Assembly (NCBI GenBank): GCA_965226025.1
Contig: CBDDCD010000003.1
Location: 1,612,001 to 1,676,000, forward strand
Direction of reading: 5' to 3'
From: Moanibacter sp965226025
GTDB lineage: Bacteria > Verrucomicrobiota > Verrucomicrobiia > Opitutales > UBA2987
DNA: 64,000 bases
Both the position numbers and the translations under genes were made by a program. Within the stretch, counting starts at the first letter, position 1; every line of letters begins with the position of its first letter. The notes under the pieces were generated by a model. It searched no databases and was not told the origin of the DNA. It saw nothing but the letters and a program-made list of their open reading frames with translations. Shown piece after piece: positions 28,147 through 36,046 of this stretch.

Positions 28147-29280
28147 TCAAATTTTAATCATCTGTAGGAATTCCTCATTCGAGTCTGTCTTCGCTAGTCT
28201 CGTGATGGCTGTCTCGGCGGCTTCGTCCACTTTCATATTGGCGAGGGCACGGCGAAAGAAATGGCAGCGGTCGAGCCTCTTTGAATCGAGTAGAAGTTCC
28301 TCCCTTCTCGTCCCTGAGGATGCGATGTTGATGGCCGGCCACAAGCGGAGATCGGCCACTTTGCGATCAAGGACCATCTCCATATTGCCGGTCCCCTTGA
28401 ATTCCTGAAAGATCAAGTCGTCCATTCGACTTCCTGTGTCGACAAGGGCGGACGCAATAATCGTAACGCTCCCGGCCTCCTCGGTGTTTCGGGCGGTGGA
28501 AAAGAGCTGTCTCGGCTTTTCGAGGGCACGTATATCGAGCCCCCCTGTCATTGTCCGGCCGCTGCTCCCTTTTGCTGCATTGTGGGCCCGAGCGAGTCGA
28601 GTGAGAGAATCCAGTAGGATGACGACATCCTTGCCTACTTCGACCAGTCTCTTGGCTCGGTCAATCGCAATGTCGGCTACGCGTAAATGGTTCTTCAGAT
28701 TCTCATCGTTGGAGGAGGCGAATATTTCAGCCGGGACGGATCGCTGAATGTCCGTAACCTCTTCAGGTCTTTCATCAACCAGCAGAATCATGACGTGGCA
28801 GTCGGGGTGATTCGCCAATACACCAAGGGCGATGTCGCGAAGCAGGGTCGTCTTGCCGGTCCGTGGTGGAGCGACAATAAGCCCTCGCTGTCCCCGACCG
28901 ATGGGGCAGAAGATATCCATCAGACGCACCGTCATGGCGCCGTCTTCCGTCTCCAGGCGGAGCCACTCGTCTGGAGTAATGGTGGTAAGCTGGCTGAAAT
29001 CCGCTACTTTTTTTCGTTTGTCTACAGGTAGACCATCGATCGTCTCGACATAACGTATCTTCGGATTCGGAAAGCGATCGTCCGTTTGAGCCTGACCGAC
29101 GATCCAACTCCCTGTCTTGATTTTGAACCGGCGTACCAGTTCGCGAGGAAGAAAGGGATCGTTCTTCCGAAGCTTCCCGTTGCGTTCGGGATGCAGGAGC
29201 TGCCCCGATTTATTCTGGTGAGGCTCAAAGATGCCTTCAACTTGAACGTTCTTTTCCTGTGATGTACTATTCTCGTGCAT
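28147..29280 (-). CDS. rho: Transcription termination factor Rho
   Basis: About 377 residues. The RNA-binding cold-shock-like domain includes VEGIFEPHQNKSGQLL and NDPFLPRELVRRF; the ATPase domain has Walker A APPRTGKTTLLRDIA, Walker B VVILLDSLTRLARAHN and the secondary RNA site GGLDIRALEKPRQLFS. It is a hexameric RNA helicase ending transcription. ATG at 29280 is preferred to the GTG at 29355. The P-loop reads RTGKT where E. coli has KAGKT, and the N-terminal helical cap is shortened. Confidence 0.96.
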   Translation of the reverse strand: MHENSTSQEKNVQVEGIFEPHQNKSGQLLHPERNGKLRKNDPFLPRELVRRFKIKTGSWIVGQAQTDDRFPNPKIRYVETIDGLPVDKRKKVADFSQLTTITPDEWLRLETEDGAMTVRLMDIFCPIGRGQRGLIVAPPRTGKTTLLRDIALGVLANHPDCHVMILLVDERPEEVTDIQRSVPAEIFASSNDENLKNHLRVADIAIDRAKRLVEVGKDVVILLDSLTRLARAHNAAKGSSGRTMTGGLDIRALEKPRQLFSTARNTEEAGSVTIIASALVDTGSRMDDLIFQEFKGTGNMEMVLDRKVADLRLWPAINIASSGTRREELLLDSKRLDRCHFFRRALANMKVDEAAETAITRLAKTDSNEEFLQMIKI

Positions 29281-29329
29281 GAGCAAGGGACTTTGATGGA
29301 CGCTCTTCCGATCTTGAAAGGAATCGGCA

Positions 29330-29536
29330 ATGTCTTGCGGGAGGCGAATCCGCACTGGTTACAGGGACCGATTAGAAAAATCGGCAGACGGGCTGGTCTA
29401 CAAACACCGATCCACACAGCCTTGGGAACGGATCGTAGGACAATTTGCATCTCTGTCAACGCCACAGATTAGATTGGTGGGTTGGAGATTCCCTAGGCTG
29501 GTGCCTCTTTTATTGGTTTACCTGAAAATCAGATAG
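29330..29536 (+). CDS. Possible small basic protein
   Basis: 68 residues, MSCGRRIRTGYRDRLEKSA, then STQPWERIVGQFASLS and a hydrophobic basic end (RFPRLVPLLLVYLKIR). AAGGA lies 8 bases before the ATG. It is divergent from rho and just upstream of the pseudopilin cluster. The C-terminus is like a membrane-adjacent helix. It may be a real short gene or a chance frame. Confidence 0.4.
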   Translation: MSCGRRIRTGYRDRLEKSADGLVYKHRSTQPWERIVGQFASLSTPQIRLVGWRFPRLVPLLLVYLKIR

Positions 29537-29562
29537 GCTCACACTGCTTGATAGGCTCTGCA

Positions 29563-30243
29563 ATGTACCGAAACCTGACACCAGCCTGGCGAATCGCCAA
29601 CCCTCCAATCTCGAGTGGATTCACACTTATCGAGGTCCTATCGGCGATAGCGATTTTGCTGATTCTGGTGTCGGTCTCTTTCCCTTTGAGTGGGGCGATC
29701 AATCGGCGGATCAAATTCGCACAGGCAAGGGGCGAACTCGCGATAATCTCCCAGGCGCTGGAACAATATAGGGCGCACCATGGAGACTATCCATGGGTCG
29801 ATGAAAGGGGGACTGGGTCAGGAGAGCTGTATGCAGCGCTGATTGGTCACCGGCGGCCGACAGGTGATTTTGTGATGAATTCGGATACGGTTCTCGCTGC
29901 TTCTCCGGATCCCCTGCTGCGGAGGAAAGGTCGGCATTTTCTCGAATTGGAATCGTTGAGTTTGTTGAACGAACCGGAATCAAGTGACATTTCGGCCCAG
30001 CGAAGTCTGGATTCCCGATTCCGGGACAATGCTCTGGTTGATCCATGGGAGCGAAAATATCTCTATCGATACAAAGTGACCGGGTCCGGAAGAGATGGGA
30101 AACAATGGAAGAGAGTCGGGTATGTTCTTGTTTCGAGTGGGCCGGATGGAAAGTTGGGACCGGCCATTCCGGGAAGTGGGATTTTTCCGGGGGGGTATCG
30201 GGAAAAGGAGGGAGCCGAGGACAACCTGTATCAAGCGGACTAG
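29563..30243 (+). CDS. Pseudopilin, GspG-like
   Basis: About 226 residues. A prepilin motif SGFTLIEVLSAIAILLIL (cleavage after Gly, Glu5) is preceded by an unusually long leader of about 20 residues. The body has ALEQYRAHHGDYPWVDERG and NALVDPWERKYLYRYKV with SSGPDGKLG, the GspG pattern of a calcium-binding C-terminal loop. It is the first of five pseudopilin genes on this strand. TTG at 29548 is an alternative start. The stop TAG lies in a half copy of the TAGGAATCTG repeat. Confidence 0.85.
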   Translation: MYRNLTPAWRIANPPISSGFTLIEVLSAIAILLILVSVSFPLSGAINRRIKFAQARGELAIISQALEQYRAHHGDYPWVDERGTGSGELYAALIGHRRPTGDFVMNSDTVLAASPDPLLRRKGRHFLELESLSLLNEPESSDISAQRSLDSRFRDNALVDPWERKYLYRYKVTGSGRDGKQWKRVGYVLVSSGPDGKLGPAIPGSGIFPGGYREKEGAEDNLYQAD

Positions 30244-30257
30244 GAATCTGCCGGGCT
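30240..30257. repeat. Half copy of the TAGGAATCTG repeat at a stop codon
   Basis: CTAGGAATCTGCCGGGC. The TAG is the stop of the GspG-like gene. Compare with 20190, 43813, 35358 and 59540. Confidence 0.55.
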
Positions 30258-30382
30258 GAGCGTTTACTCCTCGCTGAGTAATTCGACCATCTTCAAGCAT
30301 TTGTAGATTGCAGGGGATTCGTTCACCGACAGATTGATAATTCCGGAAAAATGCAACCCAAGGGCGAAACCCGACAGCACCA

Positions 30383-31036
30383 ATGATCGACGAGAGAGCT
30401 TCATCCATCTTTTCCCGTTCCGTTCCTCTCTCTTCGCAACTTGAAACCCGAGACTCGAAACCTCCCCCGGCTCACTCCCACCCTGCCTTCACCCTCATCG
30501 AGCTGCTCGCGGTAGTTGCTGTTATTGCGATTCTGTTTGCGATTCTTCTCCCTGCCCTTGGGACAGCCCGGCGCGCCGGATTGAAGGCCCAAACCCGTAC
30601 CCAGTTTGGTCAGTATGCTGTTGCGTTTGAACAGTTTAGGTCCGAATACGGACACTATCCAACGATGGATATGGAAGGGGAGACGATCGAACTCAGGTCG
30701 AATAACGAGACATTTTTTGAAACGCTTTCGGGTCGAGCGTGGGATGGTGTATCCCGGTCGAGCGCCTATGCCCTCCGAGCAAACGAAAAGGGGATTGCTT
30801 TCCACTCCTTTGCGGAGTCGGAGTTCCTCGCGGGGAGGGCAACGGTCTGTCGGGATGAGGTTCTCGAAGGGTCGATTGTGGATCAGTTTGGAAACCCAAA
30901 TATCTTTGTTGCGGTTGACCGCGATCGCGATGGAATTGTAAAAGATTCCGAAGGAAATTCGGTCAAGGCCGGAGTAATTGTGTACTCGCTGAGCTGGGGT
31001 TGCCCCGACTGGGAGGATGTTGAGAGCTGGAAGTAG
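30383..31036 (+). CDS. Pseudopilin (GspG/GspH-like)
   Basis: A 217-residue protein. The prepilin motif is HPAFTLIELLAVVAVIAILFA at about residues 33-53, after a long leader. Then ARRAGLKAQTRTQFGQYAVAF and FRSEYGHYPTMDMEGE, and a C-terminal DQFGNPNIFVAVDRDRDG. The -1 residue is Ala instead of Gly. It overlaps the next gene by 20 bases. Confidence 0.82.
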   Translation: MIDERASSIFSRSVPLSSQLETRDSKPPPAHSHPAFTLIELLAVVAVIAILFAILLPALGTARRAGLKAQTRTQFGQYAVAFEQFRSEYGHYPTMDMEGETIELRSNNETFFETLSGRAWDGVSRSSAYALRANEKGIAFHSFAESEFLAGRATVCRDEVLEGSIVDQFGNPNIFVAVDRDRDGIVKDSEGNSVKAGVIVYSLSWGCPDWEDVESWK

Positions 31037-31646
31037 AGAAGCAACTCTGAGTCGCGCCTTTTCGCTTATCGAATTGGTTATTGTGATCGGCCTGATCGCC
31101 GCATTCTTCGGCTTGGTGGGCTTGACGTTCAGCGACCACGATGGACGTCAGGGGGTTCGTGCTGGGCAGAGAATCTCGGCTGGGGTCATGCAGTCATCCC
31201 GGGCGCTCGCCCTTCTTAAGAGCACACGGGTCCGGTGCATCATCAACAATGAACTCGGGGATGCGGAAAAGTACCGGCGCTATTTGGGAATCGTCTATTT
31301 CGATACGAATGAGAATCTCTGGCATGCGGCGGGAAAAGGAGAATACCTCCCTCCCGACGTATTTTATCTGGGCGACGAGATCGAGAAGCCAGGATCCAGC
31401 GTAGGAACCGCGAGCAGTGCGATGGGAATCGAATTTCCAAGAGCTGAGGGACAAATCGGCGATGCGGCAGGTAGAGGTTGGATTTACTACGAATTCAACG
31501 AATTCGGAGAGACTCGCCAACCTGGACGACGGTTCTATTTGTCAACCGGGGAGATCTCGGATTCCGATGGTTTCATCGATTTCGATCCGTCCTTAGTGAA
31601 AGGGTTCGTTGTTTACCGATTGGGGAGCATTGCGATGTTGGATTGA
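31017..31646 (+). CDS. Pseudopilin, GspH-like
   Basis: A 209-residue protein with SRAFSLIELVIVIGLIAAFFG and then a soluble part with ISAGVMQSSRALALLKSTRVR, the typical GspH region where strands carry a GspH/FimT-like fold. The start ATG lies within the previous gene, after GGGAGG. It is one of five pseudopilins in a row. Confidence 0.82.
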   Translation: MLRAGSREATLSRAFSLIELVIVIGLIAAFFGLVGLTFSDHDGRQGVRAGQRISAGVMQSSRALALLKSTRVRCIINNELGDAEKYRRYLGIVYFDTNENLWHAAGKGEYLPPDVFYLGDEIEKPGSSVGTASSAMGIEFPRAEGQIGDAAGRGWIYYEFNEFGETRQPGRRFYLSTGEISDSDGFIDFDPSLVKGFVVYRLGSIAMLD

Positions 31647-31810
31647 GGGTTTTTTTGGAAAGCGGTGAACGGAGAACAGTGAACAGTGGGGAGAGGCGAG
31701 TTGCGAGCTTCGGGTTGCGAGTGACGAGGGCGCAGGGGCGCAGGGCCACTCTCTACTCCGGACACTTGAACTTTGAACCGTGAACTCTTAACCTCATAGC
31801 CTAGAGACTC
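31647..31810. other. Low-complexity spacer inside the pseudopilin cluster
   Basis: Purine-rich text with repeats such as gaacggagaacagtgaacag and gcgagttgcgagc, lacking a gene. Similar word-like repeats are at 10260-10350 and 16861-16910. A TTG start follows at 31811. Confidence 0.45.
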
Positions 31811-32395
31811 TTGTCCACTTTTCGCTCAGCACTTGCTTGCTCCGCCTTCACTTTGGTTGAAGTCGTGATTGCGATCGGCCTATTCGCATTCGGTGTCCTG
31901 ATCCTGACTGGTCTCATGGTACCCACCCTGAGGAACCTTTCAGAGAGCGCGGAACATAGTAGAACAGCTACGGTGGTCGCGAGCCTGGACGATTTTCTCG
32001 GTGGCCGAGCATTTGAGGATGTCTACGGATGGGTTGCAGGAGGCCGTTCCAAGATCCTATATGGGATTCAGGAGAAAGCGGTGGGGACCGATGGGAGGAC
32101 TATGCGCATCACGGAATCGGATGACCCCTCGCTGCCCCAGAAGAGAGAGACTGTTTCTCGGGTCTATCGAATCCTCCTCAATGGAGCCATCGGGCCCTAT
32201 GTTGAAGGAGATGGAAGCGAGGGCCGCAAGGTCCTGCCTGCCGATATGGCGCGATACGGTGAAGGATATCTGGTTCTTGAGGTGAATATCTTTGCCCTAA
32301 ATGATATGGGCGATGGAGTTACCCTTCTATTATCTGGCGAACACATAAACCGCGACGAATCCATATTGAGCTTCACCACGGCGGTGGTTCGGTAG
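31811..32395 (+). CDS. Pseudopilin, GspI/PilV-like
   Basis: A 194-residue protein starting at TTG. The prepilin helix SAFTLVEVVIAIGLFAFGVL is at about residue 11, followed by a long helix (LRNLSESAEHSRTATVVASL) and a strand-rich tail. The VEV...F.FGVL pattern resembles GspI/PilV. No ATG fits better. Confidence 0.78.
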   Translation: MSTFRSALACSAFTLVEVVIAIGLFAFGVLILTGLMVPTLRNLSESAEHSRTATVVASLDDFLGGRAFEDVYGWVAGGRSKILYGIQEKAVGTDGRTMRITESDDPSLPQKRETVSRVYRILLNGAIGPYVEGDGSEGRKVLPADMARYGEGYLVLEVNIFALNDMGDGVTLLLSGEHINRDESILSFTTAVVR

Positions 32396-32431
32396 GAAGA
32401 TGTCGGTGGTGGAATCTGCTGCGATCCACTA

Positions 32432-33334
32432 ATGCACCCAAATAATCCGAGCACGCCGCAAAATCGCAAAGCTAAGTCCGACAGATTCCTAGTCGGTCAG
32501 ATCTTCACGGGCGGGAAGAAGAGTGGGTTTACACTTGTCGAACTCTTGTTTGCGGCCACCCTAACCGTCCTCGTTGTATTTCTGGTTGTTTACACCACGA
32601 ACTCTCTCCTGCGCTCCTGGAATAGGGCTTCAAGCCGACTGGAGGCTGAATCCCGTGCCAGGACTTCTCTGGACTATCTCAGGCGAGACTTCGAGTCGGC
32701 CGACTTTGAAGCCGATGGAGAGATTTGGCTGACTGCGGGCCGAGATCCCATCGCTCCCCTTTACGGTAGCTCCGCCTGGCTGCAGTTCTTTACCAATTCC
32801 CTTCACGATAGTAATGGCGAACCTGGTGCCCTGACCGCTGTGCGCTACTGTATCCTCTCGGCCGATCCAGAAGAATTGGGAGAATCTCAAGTTGGCGTGG
32901 GCGGATTCTACCGAGTTTCGACCAGTCGCGAGCGAACGTTTCGGGAATTCATCGGCCGGTTTGAAGGGAAAACGACGGGAGATTTTCTTGCCGGCACCAC
33001 CGGATCGGGTCTGGAGCCGTTCTTTCTCGCTTCAGGCATCCTTTCTTTCGAGGTGACCCTGTTCCTCGAAACTTGGAACGATGAGAGGAAACAGAGGGTT
33101 ACCCAATCGATCCCGGTGGATAGCACCCACAGTTTTCCTTTTCCGGATGGTGAGATCCGAAGACCGTTTCCCAGTGCCGCTGAATTCAAACTGACGGTTC
33201 TTTCACGTGAGGGACTTGCACTTTTGAGTGAGCTTGCCGGTGAGAACCGGGCGGGACCGAGGAGAGATGAAATCGTTCGGGAATTCGGGATTGAGGTTGT
33301 CGAGTTTGTTGAATTGCGAACGGAAGGACTATGA
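32432..33334 (+). CDS. Pseudopilin, GspJ-like
   Basis: A 300-residue protein. The prepilin helix KSGFTLVELLFAATLTVLVV starts at about residue 32, then SLLRSWNRASSRLEAESRA, YLRRDFESADF, and a strand-rich domain of GspJ/PilW type ending in VVEFVELRTEGL. The 5' end runs through a half copy of the palindromic repeat at 32475-32492, so the leader KAKSDRFLVGQ is repeat-derived. Its TGA overlaps the menA ATG. Confidence 0.8.
   Translation: MHPNNPSTPQNRKAKSDRFLVGQIFTGGKKSGFTLVELLFAATLTVLVVFLVVYTTNSLLRSWNRASSRLEAESRARTSLDYLRRDFESADFEADGEIWLTAGRDPIAPLYGSSAWLQFFTNSLHDSNGEPGALTAVRYCILSADPEELGESQVGVGGFYRVSTSRERTFREFIGRFEGKTTGDFLAGTTGSGLEPFFLASGILSFEVTLFLETWNDERKQRVTQSIPVDSTHSFPFPDGEIRRPFPSAAEFKLTVLSREGLALLSELAGENRAGPRRDEIVREFGIEVVEFVELRTEGL
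32475..32492. repeat. Half copy of the palindromic repeat, inside a leader sequence
   Basis: AGTCCGACAGATTCCTAG, the reverse-complement end of the 69-bp repeat. It lies in frame in the pseudopilin leader (SDRFL). Confidence 0.55.
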
Positions 33335-34203
33335 GAGTCTGGATATTGGCGGCGCGGCCCAAGACTTTGCCGGCGGCGATGGCGCCAGTTCTACTGGGGA
33401 CTGCTCTGGCGGTCCGTGAAGAATCGTTTCAGAGAATTCCGGCGTTGCTTTGCATTTCCTTCGCCCTTCTGGTGCAGATCGGGACGAATCTCGCCAACGA
33501 CTATTTTGATCACGTGAAGGGAGCTGATTCGGGTGATCGGATAGGACCGACGCGTTTGGTTGCAGCCGGATTGATTGACCCTTCAACCATGAAGCGCGCT
33601 TTTTGCGTTGTCTTCCTACTCGCCTTCGTCATCGGGTGCGCCCTCATCTACTATGGAGGCTGGTGGTTGCTGCTAGTGGGCGCTGCCAGCATCGCATCGG
33701 GAATCGCCTATACTGGAGGACCCTTTCCCTTTGGCTATTACGGTCTTGGCGATATCTTTGTTTTCGTTTTCTTTGGAATCGTCGCCGTTACCGTCACCTT
33801 CTATGTCCAGTCGGGATATTTCTCCATCATTTCCTTGCTCCCTGCAGCGGCCGCTGGATCTCTGGTTACGAATATACTGGTGGTAAACAACTATCGAGAC
33901 GTGGAGACGGACCGCCGGGCCGGAAAGATGACTTTAGCGGTTCGGTTTGGGCGAAAGTTCGCTTTCCTCGAATACCAGGTGAACTGCTTGATCGCGCTTG
34001 TCGTCCCCATCGTTCTCTGGCGCAACGGGTTCGGAAATTGGATGCTTCTGCCGATAATCTGCTGGCCTTGGAGCTTGATTCTGCGTCGCAGACTACGCGC
34101 TTCACGAGACGGGGATCAGTTGAATCGAGTACTTGCTAATACGGCCCGGTTTCTTCTCCTCTACAGCGTTTTGCTTTCCATCGGAATGGTTCTTGGGCGA
34201 TGA
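33331..34203 (+). CDS. menA: 1,4-dihydroxy-2-naphthoate polyprenyltransferase MenA
   Basis: A 290-residue integral membrane protein of the UbiA superfamily. The two Asp-rich motifs are NDYFDHVKGAD and NNYRDVETDRRAGK, binding the prenyl diphosphate and Mg. About eight hydrophobic helices are visible. It makes demethylmenaquinone, implying a menaquinone-based chain. The ATG overlaps the TGA of the pseudopilin (ATGA), so translation may be coupled. Confidence 0.92.
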   Translation: MRVWILAARPKTLPAAMAPVLLGTALAVREESFQRIPALLCISFALLVQIGTNLANDYFDHVKGADSGDRIGPTRLVAAGLIDPSTMKRAFCVVFLLAFVIGCALIYYGGWWLLLVGAASIASGIAYTGGPFPFGYYGLGDIFVFVFFGIVAVTVTFYVQSGYFSIISLLPAAAAGSLVTNILVVNNYRDVETDRRAGKMTLAVRFGRKFAFLEYQVNCLIALVVPIVLWRNGFGNWMLLPIICWPWSLILRRRLRASRDGDQLNRVLANTARFLLLYSVLLSIGMVLGR

Positions 34204-35360
34204 GTCCGAATCTCGCATTGGCCCTTCTCGTCCTGTCTCTTTATTGTCTCGTCGGTGCTGAGATCCTGATCGCTCTCCGGAAGATCCCTCAACTCAGCGA
34301 TGTTCCGGAGAGAACGAAGAGTCGTCTGCCGAAGGTCTCCATCATCATGCCTGCCCTGAACGAGGGCGATACGATCGGACCTTCGCTGGAATCCGTCTTC
34401 TCGCTCCGCTACCCGGAGCTGGAGGTGATCGTGGTCGATGACCGATCGACTGACCATACCCTTTCTGTTCTCGAGCGAATCGCGGAAAACAACCCCGGCT
34501 TGAACATTGTTCGGATTACCGAGTTGCCGCCGGGTTGGATCGGGAAAAATCATGCCCTCTACCGGGGCACGCATGAAGCTACCGGTGAACTGTTCCTCTT
34601 CACCGATGCCGACGTGATCTTCGAGGCCTCGTCCCTTATGCGTGCCGTCTGTTATCTCGAGAATGCCGGGCTGGATCATCTCGCCGTAGCTTGCGAGATC
34701 GTTCCTCATGACGGCCTCTACAATATGGTTTCGATAGAGGGCGCCGCTGCTCTGATCTTTTTGGCGAAACCATGGAGGGCCTCCGAACCGGGGGCTGAGA
34801 ACTCCGTCGGGGTGGGCGCCTTCAACCTTGTTTCAAGAGACGCCTACATGAAGTGCGGAACCCATCGCTCGATTTCGGGACACGTGATTGACGACCTGTC
34901 CTTGGGCCGTCTCATCAAGTCACACGGCTTCAAGCAGGAGCTACTGATGGGCAGATCTATGATCATGGTGGATTGGTATCCGTCGCTCTCCGACATGATC
35001 CAAGGTCTGCAAAAAAACGTCTTCGCCGTGCTCAATTTCAGCTTGATCCAGGCGGTCCTCGCTTCCCTCGCCTACTTCGTCATCGTGGTCTGGCCTCTCT
35101 ACGGCGCTCTCACGGCATCCGGCATGACGTCCACTATCTACTGGGCGGCTGTTTCCCTTCGATTCGCCATTTTCACAGGGTTCTTTTTCTCCCTCGGCAT
35201 TGGGAAGGCCGGCCTGCTCTGGTATCCGGTTGCACCCTTCGTAGTCCTCTTTGTCCTCTGGAAGTCCGTAATCGGCACGATCATCAATCGGGGAATATCA
35301 TGGAGAGGGACATTCTATCCCTTACGCGAGTTGAGAAAGGTGAGGCAGAGTCCAATGTAG
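34200..35360 (+). CDS. Membrane family-2 glycosyltransferase, HpnB-like
   Basis: A 386-residue protein. An N-terminal helix, then the GT-A domain: VSIIMPALNEGDTI, EVIVVDDRSTDHT, FLFTDADVIF (DxD-like) and SGHVIDDLSLGRLIK; three to four C-terminal helices from about residue 280. It resembles HpnB (hopene-associated) glycosyltransferases; the acceptor is unknown. Its ATG overlaps the menA stop by four bases. The TAG stop is within TAGGAATCTGTTGG, a half copy of the palindromic repeat. Confidence 0.85.
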   Translation: MSPNLALALLVLSLYCLVGAEILIALRKIPQLSDVPERTKSRLPKVSIIMPALNEGDTIGPSLESVFSLRYPELEVIVVDDRSTDHTLSVLERIAENNPGLNIVRITELPPGWIGKNHALYRGTHEATGELFLFTDADVIFEASSLMRAVCYLENAGLDHLAVACEIVPHDGLYNMVSIEGAAALIFLAKPWRASEPGAENSVGVGAFNLVSRDAYMKCGTHRSISGHVIDDLSLGRLIKSHGFKQELLMGRSMIMVDWYPSLSDMIQGLQKNVFAVLNFSLIQAVLASLAYFVIVVWPLYGALTASGMTSTIYWAAVSLRFAIFTGFFFSLGIGKAGLLWYPVAPFVVLFVLWKSVIGTIINRGISWRGTFYPLRELRKVRQSPM

Positions 35361-35372
35361 GAATCTGTTGGA
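35358..35372. repeat. Half copy of the TAGGAATCTG repeat at a stop codon
   Basis: TAGGAATCTGTTGGA; the TAG is the stop of the glycosyltransferase gene. Confidence 0.5.
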
Positions 35373-35461
35373 GTTTAAACTTCGACCCACTGCTGAGGTC
35401 GATATCGAACCGTGAAGGGTGTAATTCTTTACCAGGTTCATACCGACGGATTCCTTGAAAC

Positions 35462-35812
35462 TCAAAGTCTGATGCCAAATTTGCCCAGGGAGTAGATCAT
35501 CATGAAGTAGAATCCAACAGTGATAGCAATGGAAAGGCCCAAGCTGGAATAAAACTCGAACCCTTTCTTGAGCAGTAGGGGCAGGGCAAGAAAGAGAGCC
35601 AGGGATGGAAGAACGAGCCAAAAGATGCTTGTCGCCAGTGACGAAATACGGGCCACATCCTTGGTTTCAGTGTAGAGCCATATCATGGCGAGGACCGAGA
35701 CCAGCGGCACCGACGCCAGGACCGCGCCAAGCAGTGAACTCCGCTTCGCCACTTCCGATATCACGATAATGAGCACCGTCGTTAGGACTACCTTTGTGAT
35801 GTAATACGTCAT
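35462..35812 (-). CDS. DUF3147-type small membrane protein
   Basis: A 116-residue protein with four hydrophobic helices (TTVLIIVISEVAKRSSLLGAV, VLAMIWLYTETKD, SIFWLVLPSLALFLALPLLL, SIAITVGFYFMMIYSLG). The layout EVAKRSS-LGAxLASVPLVSVLAMIWLY is that of DUF3147 proteins, whose function is unknown. It is convergent with the glycosyltransferase. Confidence 0.82.
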   Translation of the reverse strand: MTYYITKVVLTTVLIIVISEVAKRSSLLGAVLASVPLVSVLAMIWLYTETKDVARISSLATSIFWLVLPSLALFLALPLLLKKGFEFYSSLGLSIAITVGFYFMMIYSLGKFGIRL

Positions 35813-36046
35813 CTCTTTTCTTTGGTTCGTGGCCCTGAATTTCTAAATTGAATTCATTGAATGCAACGAATCATAGCACGGCAACGAATAAGGTTTCGGT
35901 TCCCGACTCTACAACAGTGTTCAAATGTTGTGGACAGCGGATCGAGACTTTTCCCGTTTCTTTGGGTTAAAGACTCAAAACCCGCTCTCGGCGTAGAGGG
36001 CGTGGAATTCGGAGAGGAGACGGAAAGATCGAATATCGATGTTCGG

